Source of the DNA: a virus
Direction: 5' to 3' (one strand)
IMG/VR virus record: IMGVR_UViG_3300017963_000542
Location: 1 to 33,712 of that record
Length of the DNA stretch: 33,712 nucleotides
Shown: piece by piece, positions 30,972-33,712 of the stretch
How the letters are laid out: each line of letters starts with the position of its first letter
How positions within the stretch are numbered: position 1 is the first letter of the stretch
Position numbers and translations under genes: made by a program
The notes under the pieces: generated by a model
Seen by the model: only the letters and a program-made list of their open reading frames with translations
Told to the model about the DNA's origin: nothing
Databases searched by the model: none

Positions 30972-31318
30972 TCCTCGATGATTCGGAGGATTTCTCCGAG
31001 GTCGCCGCGCCTGATCGTGATTGTTGGTTTTCCGCTGGTGACATTCGCCCATCCCCGAATGTATCCCCGGATCCGCTCGAGTTTATTGCGGCAGTCATCT
31101 CTCGGGGGGGCGATCTGGCTATTTTCCGGCGCTATTTCGCCTGGCGCGGTTTCAATCGTTTCGCGCCGCTCGTTTTGTACGAGTTCGGCATGTAACTTCT
31201 CTTCTCGATTGAGCGAGTTTGCAATCTCAACGGTCATTCGGCAGACCTCCCGTACGTATCCGTCAGGATGATTCTGCGCTCCCTGGATGATAGCTCCTGG
31301 AATCTCGAACAGTTTCAT
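30968..31318 (-). CDS. Hypothetical protein, 116 aa
   Basis: It starts at ATG 31316-31318 with AGGAGC seven bases upstream, overlapping the upstream gene by 56 bases. It opens MKLFEIPGAIIQGAQNHPDG, has a helical segment with EIANSLNREEKLHAELVQNE, a Pro/Glu-rich middle and a C-terminal ITIRRGDLGEILRIIEE. It is a soluble, mostly helical early-type protein of unknown function between the initiator and the terminase genes. Confidence 0.65.
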   Translation of the reverse strand: MKLFEIPGAIIQGAQNHPDGYVREVCRMTVEIANSLNREEKLHAELVQNERRETIETAPGEIAPENSQIAPPRDDCRNKLERIRGYIRGWANVTSGKPTITIRRGDLGEILRIIEE

Positions 31319-31673
31319 GGTCTTTGCTCCTGTGTCGTTTTGCCTTGATGAGTCCCTCGAGGAGGTCGGTCATACGATCGGCCTGGTCCTCGATGGGGAG
31401 AGTATCTGGATCGGGGAGTTGTTGGCGTGGTGGTCTCGAGGAGCGGAGCTCGTTGACGATGGGCACGAGCTGCGCTATGTCGGGCACGTTGTGGTACTCC
31501 CCGGAGATTCGGGTTACGACGCGATCGTAGAGCTCGCCGAGCTCCTCGCGTGATAGGTTCTGTTTCTCGAGCCACCGGCGCACGGCTTCGTACGTACCTG
31601 GCGCGCGGTACTTGCCGTAGTACCTGACGATGGCATTCATGAAGGCCAGGACCTGGTCAGAAATTGAGCTCAT
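31263..31673 (-). CDS. Possible helicase-loader-like protein, 136 aa
   Basis: It starts at ATG 31671-31673, overlapping the initiator gene by 17 bases; the ribosome site is weak, which suggests coupling. The first 75 residues are helical (MSSISDQVLAFMNAIVRYYG, TYEAVRRWLEKQNLSREELG, ELYDRVVTRISGEYHNVPDI) and end AQLVPIVNEL. The cadence of helix, RRWLEKQxLS, a long helix with Y, then a PDIAxL turn resembles phage helicase loaders of the G39P type, and position right after the initiator fits the order in lambda and related phages. The C-terminus is charged and disordered. The match is by eye and weak. Confidence 0.5.
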   Translation of the reverse strand: MSSISDQVLAFMNAIVRYYGKYRAPGTYEAVRRWLEKQNLSREELGELYDRVVTRISGEYHNVPDIAQLVPIVNELRSSRPPRQQLPDPDTLPIEDQADRMTDLLEGLIKAKRHRSKDHETVRDSRSYHPGSAESS

Positions 31674-32613
31674 CGAGTATCTGCCCCATGTCTGAATCGG
31701 CGCCGGCGAGCTCGCCGCGTTCTTTGACGTGCTGGAAGATCTGTGCCCAATGGGTGAGCATAAACTTCGGCAACATCGGCATCGTGCGCCAGAAGCCTTT
31801 GTGGGAGTCGTCGTTCTCGCGGAGTTCTTTGAAGGCTTCGACGAAGGCGAGAGCTATGTCGCCGGCGGCGGGTCCGTCGCGGCTGTTGGTGGCGAGCTGC
31901 TCACAGCGAGCGATGATATCTCGGAGTGCGATGAGCTGCTTCTCCTGGTCGGGGAAGCCGCCGGGGTTGCAGTTGAGAAAGACTTGCGCGAGATCGAGCT
32001 CCTGGGTAGAAGCAGGACTGTTGTTAAGGGGGAGGAAAAAGCGCCGGCCGGAGCGCGGTTCTTCTTCCTCGCGCGCGCGCGCGCGTTCCTCCCTCTCTCT
32101 AGTTCCTCTAGTCTCTATAGTTCCTCTAGTTCCTGCACATTCTGTTGACATCATGCCTACATCTGTTGCATGGATACCCGAGTCAGCGGGGTTTCTGTTG
32201 ACATGATGCATACATAATCCCCGCTCAGCCGGGTTTCTGTCGTCATAATGCGGCGGGAGTGGGGCTGAGACGTTCCGGCGAGAGTAAACAGGTCGTAAAT
32301 TGTCTACAAAATTATACGACCAGAGAATATCTCTATCGAATAAATCTGGATCGATCATCCCGTAGTCGGCCATGCGAGTGAGGATTATGTAGACATAATC
32401 CCCACTCATTCGGGTTCGCGCTAACAGGTATTTTTGATCCTTTCGATCCCGCAAATCGAGAAAGTGGCCCCGTTTCTTCCCTAAAAGCTCCAACAGCTTG
32501 AACCACGCGACGTACGCATCGTTCTTGAACTCGTCTTCGAGCATTACCAAAGATCCCGTGTAGTCCACATAATGCGGAAAGTATTCAACTGTTTCCTTCG
32601 GTTTTGTCGGCAT
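31657..32613 (-). CDS. Probable replication initiator (Lin1244/Lin1753-like N-terminus), 318 aa
   Basis: It starts at ATG 32611-32613 with GGGAGG six bases upstream. The N-terminal domain (about 8-105: EYFPHYVDYTGSLVMLEDEF, AWFKLLELLGKKRGHFLDL, MADYGMIDPDLFDRDILWS) has the cadence of the Lin1244/Lin1753-like winged-helix domain of phage replication proteins. A low-complexity linker follows (RGTIETRGTREREERARARE, ending EEEEP). The C-terminal helical domain (about 205-318) resembles the small helical tails of DnaD-like initiators. The gene contains unusual DNA repeats between 32140 and 32416, suggesting an internal origin as in lambda O. It is followed by the loader-like gene. Initiator identity is inferred. 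Confidence 0.6.
   Translation of the reverse strand: MPTKPKETVEYFPHYVDYTGSLVMLEDEFKNDAYVAWFKLLELLGKKRGHFLDLRDRKDQKYLLARTRMSGDYVYIILTRMADYGMIDPDLFDRDILWSYNFVDNLRPVYSRRNVSAPLPPHYDDRNPAERGLCMHHVNRNPADSGIHATDVGMMSTECAGTRGTIETRGTREREERARAREEEEPRSGRRFFLPLNNSPASTQELDLAQVFLNCNPGGFPDQEKQLIALRDIIARCEQLATNSRDGPAAGDIALAFVEAFKELRENDDSHKGFWRTMPMLPKFMLTHWAQIFQHVKERGELAGADSDMGQILDELNF
32070..32130 (+). repeat. (CG)8 tract and TCTAGTTCC low-complexity repeats
   Basis: Within the initiator linker: eight alternating CG pairs at 32070-32085, then a pyrimidine-rich run, then several copies of a ctctagttc/ctctatagttc unit to about 32130. The tract encodes the charged linker of the initiator. Alternating CG can take Z-form and the repeats are prone to slippage. 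Confidence 0.7.
32140..32416. other. Candidate replication origin (iterons + AT-rich + palindromes)
   Basis: A cluster of DNA-level repeats in the initiator gene. TCTGTTGACAT-type 22-mers occur at 32141-32162 and 32194-32215 with two mismatches, and a weaker third is at 32236-32251. A 24-mer ACATAATCCCC.CTCA..CGGGTT occurs at 32212-32235 and 32393-32416 with three mismatches, in different reading frames, so protein coding does not explain it. Between them is an AT-rich stretch (about 32285-32347) with inverted arms GGTCGTA/TACGACC (32291-32297, 32315-32321). At 32376-32407 lies a long inverted repeat. The layout of iterons, AT-rich and palindromes inside the initiator gene is that of lambda-type origins. 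Confidence 0.5.
32376..32407. repeat. 15-bp inverted repeat in candidate origin
   Basis: Arms GAGTGAGGATTATGT (32376-32390) and ACATAATCCCCACTC (32393-32407) are complementary at 14 of 15 positions, with AG between them. The right arm is part of the 24-base direct repeat shared with 32212-32235. Confidence 0.85.
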
Positions 32614-32863
32614 CGTTTCCCTCCCTTTTCCAATCGAACCGCGCCTCTGATTCGCCGTATAGCAGGCCGTCGAAAAGAGCTTTCTCTATATCTGGCATGT
32701 GTTTTTTTATGATACGTTCGAGATCCTCCTCGCAGCCTGTCAGCCATAGCCTAGCCATATGCCGCCGGCGGAATTGCCACCGGGGGATAGTTCCAGGTTT
32801 TAATCGCAACTTTAAAATCGCCTGGATGAACTCACTCTTGTAGTGCTGTCGGCCAGCGGCCAT
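32585..32863 (-). CDS. Hypothetical protein upstream of initiator, 92 aa
   Basis: The preferred start is ATG 32861-32863 (MAAGRQHYKSEFIQAILKLR), where it touches the stop of the 23-aa ORF (TGATG) and AGGGA lies six bases upstream; an ATG two codons earlier sits on top of that site. The protein is helical, basic in the first half (GTIPRWQFRRRHMARLWLTG), with CEEDLERIIKKHMPDIEKAL and a charged tail that overlaps the initiator gene by 29 bases. Family not recognised. It may assist the initiator. Confidence 0.65.
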   Translation of the reverse strand: MAAGRQHYKSEFIQAILKLRLKPGTIPRWQFRRRHMARLWLTGCEEDLERIIKKHMPDIEKALFDGLLYGESEARFDWKREGNDADKTEGNS

Positions 32864-32934
32864 CAGCATTCCCTGGGCGGATCAAACTCGACACGTTCGC
32901 TTCGGCCATAGCATGGATATCTACGTCTACTCAT
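32863..32934 (-). CDS. Micro-ORF, 23 aa, coupled at both ends
   Basis: ATG 32932-32934 lies in ATGAGTAG, overlapping the stop of the zinc-ribbon gene, and its TGA (32863-32865) overlaps the next ATG (TGATG). GAGGAG precedes the start at a good distance. It reads MSRRRYPCYGRSERVEFDPP then REC. The tight fit between both neighbours suggests it is translated. Two Cys residues 15 apart could pair or bind metal. Function unknown; it could serve only as a coupling bridge. Confidence 0.5.
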   Translation of the reverse strand: MSRRRYPCYGRSERVEFDPPREC

Positions 32935-33235
32935 CCCACGGCTCCTCGTACTCGTCGTCCTCTTCGTCCTCATCCCACGAAGCAGGATGTGCCGGCGGAT
33001 CCGCTCTCTTTTCGACCAGCGAACGCGCAGTACATTCAACATCCTCATCTTCAGTTTCCTCATTTGCCGGCAGCGGCGGTATCACCACTTCAAGCGCTTT
33101 CCCGCAATAGCAACAATATTGCATGCCGTTTTCCGCCGGCGTGCCGTTGTACAACTCAAAGCAGTTCCCGCAATCCGTCTCCCATAAATCAAGGTATTCG
33201 TAATGATCAACAACTCGTGTCCACTTACATTTCAT
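32927..33235 (-). CDS. Zinc-ribbon protein with acidic tail, 102 aa
   Basis: The start is ATG 33233-33235 (MKCKWTRVVDHYEYLDLWET), overlapping the stop of its upstream gene by 11 bases; AAGGAGG is 12 bases upstream, just after a small hairpin. Cys22-x-x-Cys25 (CGNC) and Cys41/Cys42...Cys44 (CCYCG) form a typical zinc ribbon, with a beta turn NGTPAENGMQY between. The C-terminal half is strongly acidic (EETEDEDVE, DEDEEDDEYEEPWDE). Small zinc-ribbon proteins of this kind are common in phage early regions and usually unassigned; nucleic-acid or transcription-factor binding is plausible. An ATG farther upstream is rejected because it would overlap the 119-aa gene further. Confidence 0.75.
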   Translation of the reverse strand: MKCKWTRVVDHYEYLDLWETDCGNCFELYNGTPAENGMQYCCYCGKALEVVIPPLPANEETEDEDVECTARSLVEKRADPPAHPASWDEDEEDDEYEEPWDE

Positions 33236-33584
33236 TTTGCGCCGCTTCCTCCTTCCCGCCGTGGGCGGTTTCATGTTTTTTGACCCAATTGGTTACGTAT
33301 CGCTCAGCGTGCCCCGGGAAACCTATGGCGTGGTTTTTTACAGGATAACCAAGAGCTTCAATTTCACTGATTGCTGTTCTGGCGTCGAATACTTGCATGA
33401 GACGTAGACGCAAATGATAATTAAGCGCGTTCGTCTTGTGTTGGTAGAGAATAAAACTACAGCCCGCCATGGTCACCCTGAATACTTCGTGGGCATACAG
33501 GCTACGCACGATATTTGCATTAGGATAAATATCAATTATGCATTTTTCAGCACGTTTCCTGTCGTTCTCAGTCATCTCATACAT
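33225..33584 (-). CDS. Hypothetical protein, 119 aa
   Basis: It starts at ATG 33582-33584 with AAGGA six bases upstream, following a small GC hairpin. It opens MYEMTENDRKRAEKCIIDIY, has a beta core (EVFRVTMAGCSFILYQHKTN), LNYHLRLRLMQVFDARTAIS and a C-terminal WVKKHETAHGGKEEAAQNEM. The mix of helices and strands suggests a small globular protein. The HGG part is encoded by a second copy of the 18-base hairpin/ribosome-site repeat, so coding and RNA signal overlap there. Family not recognised. Confidence 0.7.
   Translation of the reverse strand: MYEMTENDRKRAEKCIIDIYPNANIVRSLYAHEVFRVTMAGCSFILYQHKTNALNYHLRLRLMQVFDARTAISEIEALGYPVKNHAIGFPGHAERYVTNWVKKHETAHGGKEEAAQNEM
33251..33268 (-). repeat. Hairpin plus ribosome-site repeat, copy 1
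   Basis: On the minus strand CCGCCCACGGCGGGAAGG: a five-pair stem CCGCC/GGCGG with a short loop, directly followed by GAAGG that belongs to the Shine-Dalgarno of the zinc-ribbon gene. It is identical to copy 2 at 33591-33608 and lies inside the end of the 119-aa coding region. Confidence 0.8.
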
Positions 33585-33590
33585 GGTTTT

Positions 33591-33608
33591 CCTTCCCGCC
33601 GTGGGCGG
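33591..33608 (-). repeat. Hairpin plus ribosome-site repeat, copy 2
   Basis: The same 18 bases in the 26-base gap before the 119-aa gene; here the stem extends to six pairs CCCGCC/GGCGGG. AAGGA follows at once and leads to the ATG. Perfect copy of 33251-33268, in the same position relative to a start codon. Confidence 0.8.
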
Positions 33609-33610
33609 GG

Positions 33611-33712
33611 CTATGTAATATCCACCTCAAGCCCATGCCGCTTTATTGCCGCTCGTATCACGTCTACAGGCTTCACTTCCTCCGAGAGTTCAAACCCTGG
33701 CGCGTTTACCAG
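33611..33712 (-). CDS. C-terminal end of an unidentified gene (partial)
   Basis: A frame open from the right edge ends with TAG at 33611-33613. The visible 33 residues read LVNAPGFELSEEVKPVDVIR then AAIKRHGLEVDIT. The start lies outside the window. The short stretch has one helix (VIRAAIKRHG) and is followed at once by the hairpin and ribosome site of the next gene. Too little is present for an assignment. Confidence 0.6.
   Translation of the reverse strand: MVNAPGFELSEEVKPVDVIRAAIKRHGLEVDIT

Noticed and set aside
32141-32240. TTGACA in the 22-base repeats as plus-strand promoters
   Set aside because: No reasonable -10 box lies 16-18 bases downstream of either copy, and no plus-strand gene follows; the repeats fit iterons better.
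32863-33063. 66-codon Arg-rich frame inside the zinc-ribbon gene
   Set aside because: The first 43 codons are an out-of-frame shadow; only the final 23 codons, with their own start and ribosome site, are plausible.
1-33712. CRISPR array or tRNA genes
   Set aside because: No regularly spaced repeats with unique spacers and no cloverleaf-like sequence with a tRNA anticodon arm was found by eye.

Overview
The window is a piece of a tailed double-stranded DNA phage (Caudoviricetes, podovirus-type) or a closely related prophage. It contains no recognisable host gene. Every gene I can support lies on the minus strand, so the biological reading order runs from right to left. The structural block matches the architecture of short-tailed phages such as Bordetella phage BPP-1 and T7: terminase, head-to-tail connector portal, scaffold, BPP-1-type major capsid protein and cement protein, two tail-tube proteins, four internal (ejected) virion proteins, fibre, lysis. 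The signal-peptide-bearing spanin candidate and the Amidase_2 endolysin suggest a Gram-negative host. I cannot identify the host. No phage RNA polymerase, integrase, reverse transcriptase or tRNA is visible here.

Right part (about 33.7 to 30.2 kb): small early or replication-side genes. These are a partial gene, a 119-aa unknown, a zinc-ribbon protein, a 23-aa micro-ORF, a 92-aa unknown, a probable replication initiator with a Lin1244/Lin1753-like N-terminus, a possible helicase-loader-like protein and two small unknowns. Inside the initiator gene is a cluster of direct and inverted DNA repeats around an AT-rich stretch, which I propose as a replication origin. Packaging part (30.8 to 27.7 kb): small terminase, a 101-aa protein and a large terminase interrupted by a 251-residue intein with a LAGLIDADG-type endonuclease. 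Three small genes follow, and a sigma70-like promoter lies at about 26.92 kb.

Head and tail part (26.9 to 15.6 kb): portal, a 21-aa ORF, a Bbp19-like protein, scaffold, major capsid protein (TTG start), cement protein, a small unknown, tail-tube A, tail-tube B, a GNAT-fold protein in the internal-virion-protein A position, and internal proteins B and C. One approximately 52-residue carbohydrate-binding-like module occurs twice in tail-tube A and once in tail-tube B. A single 3055-codon gene (15.6 to 6.5 kb) encodes a giant polyvalent ejection protein with a hydrophobic N-terminal segment, a HEFFH zincin motif, a ParB-like domain and an LPD38-like C-terminus. The fibre gene (6.5 to 3.3 kb) has a predicted seven-bladed BNR/Asp-box propeller near its end.

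Left part (3.3 to 0 kb): small fibre-adjacent genes, the amidase endolysin, several small membrane proteins (holin candidates), a spanin candidate with an overlapping second reading frame, a beta-rich virion-type protein, and a secreted protein that runs off the window edge. Almost every junction is a short start/stop overlap, so the region reads as one or a few long, translationally coupled transcripts. All assignments are by eye, from motifs and recalled family patterns; no search was run.
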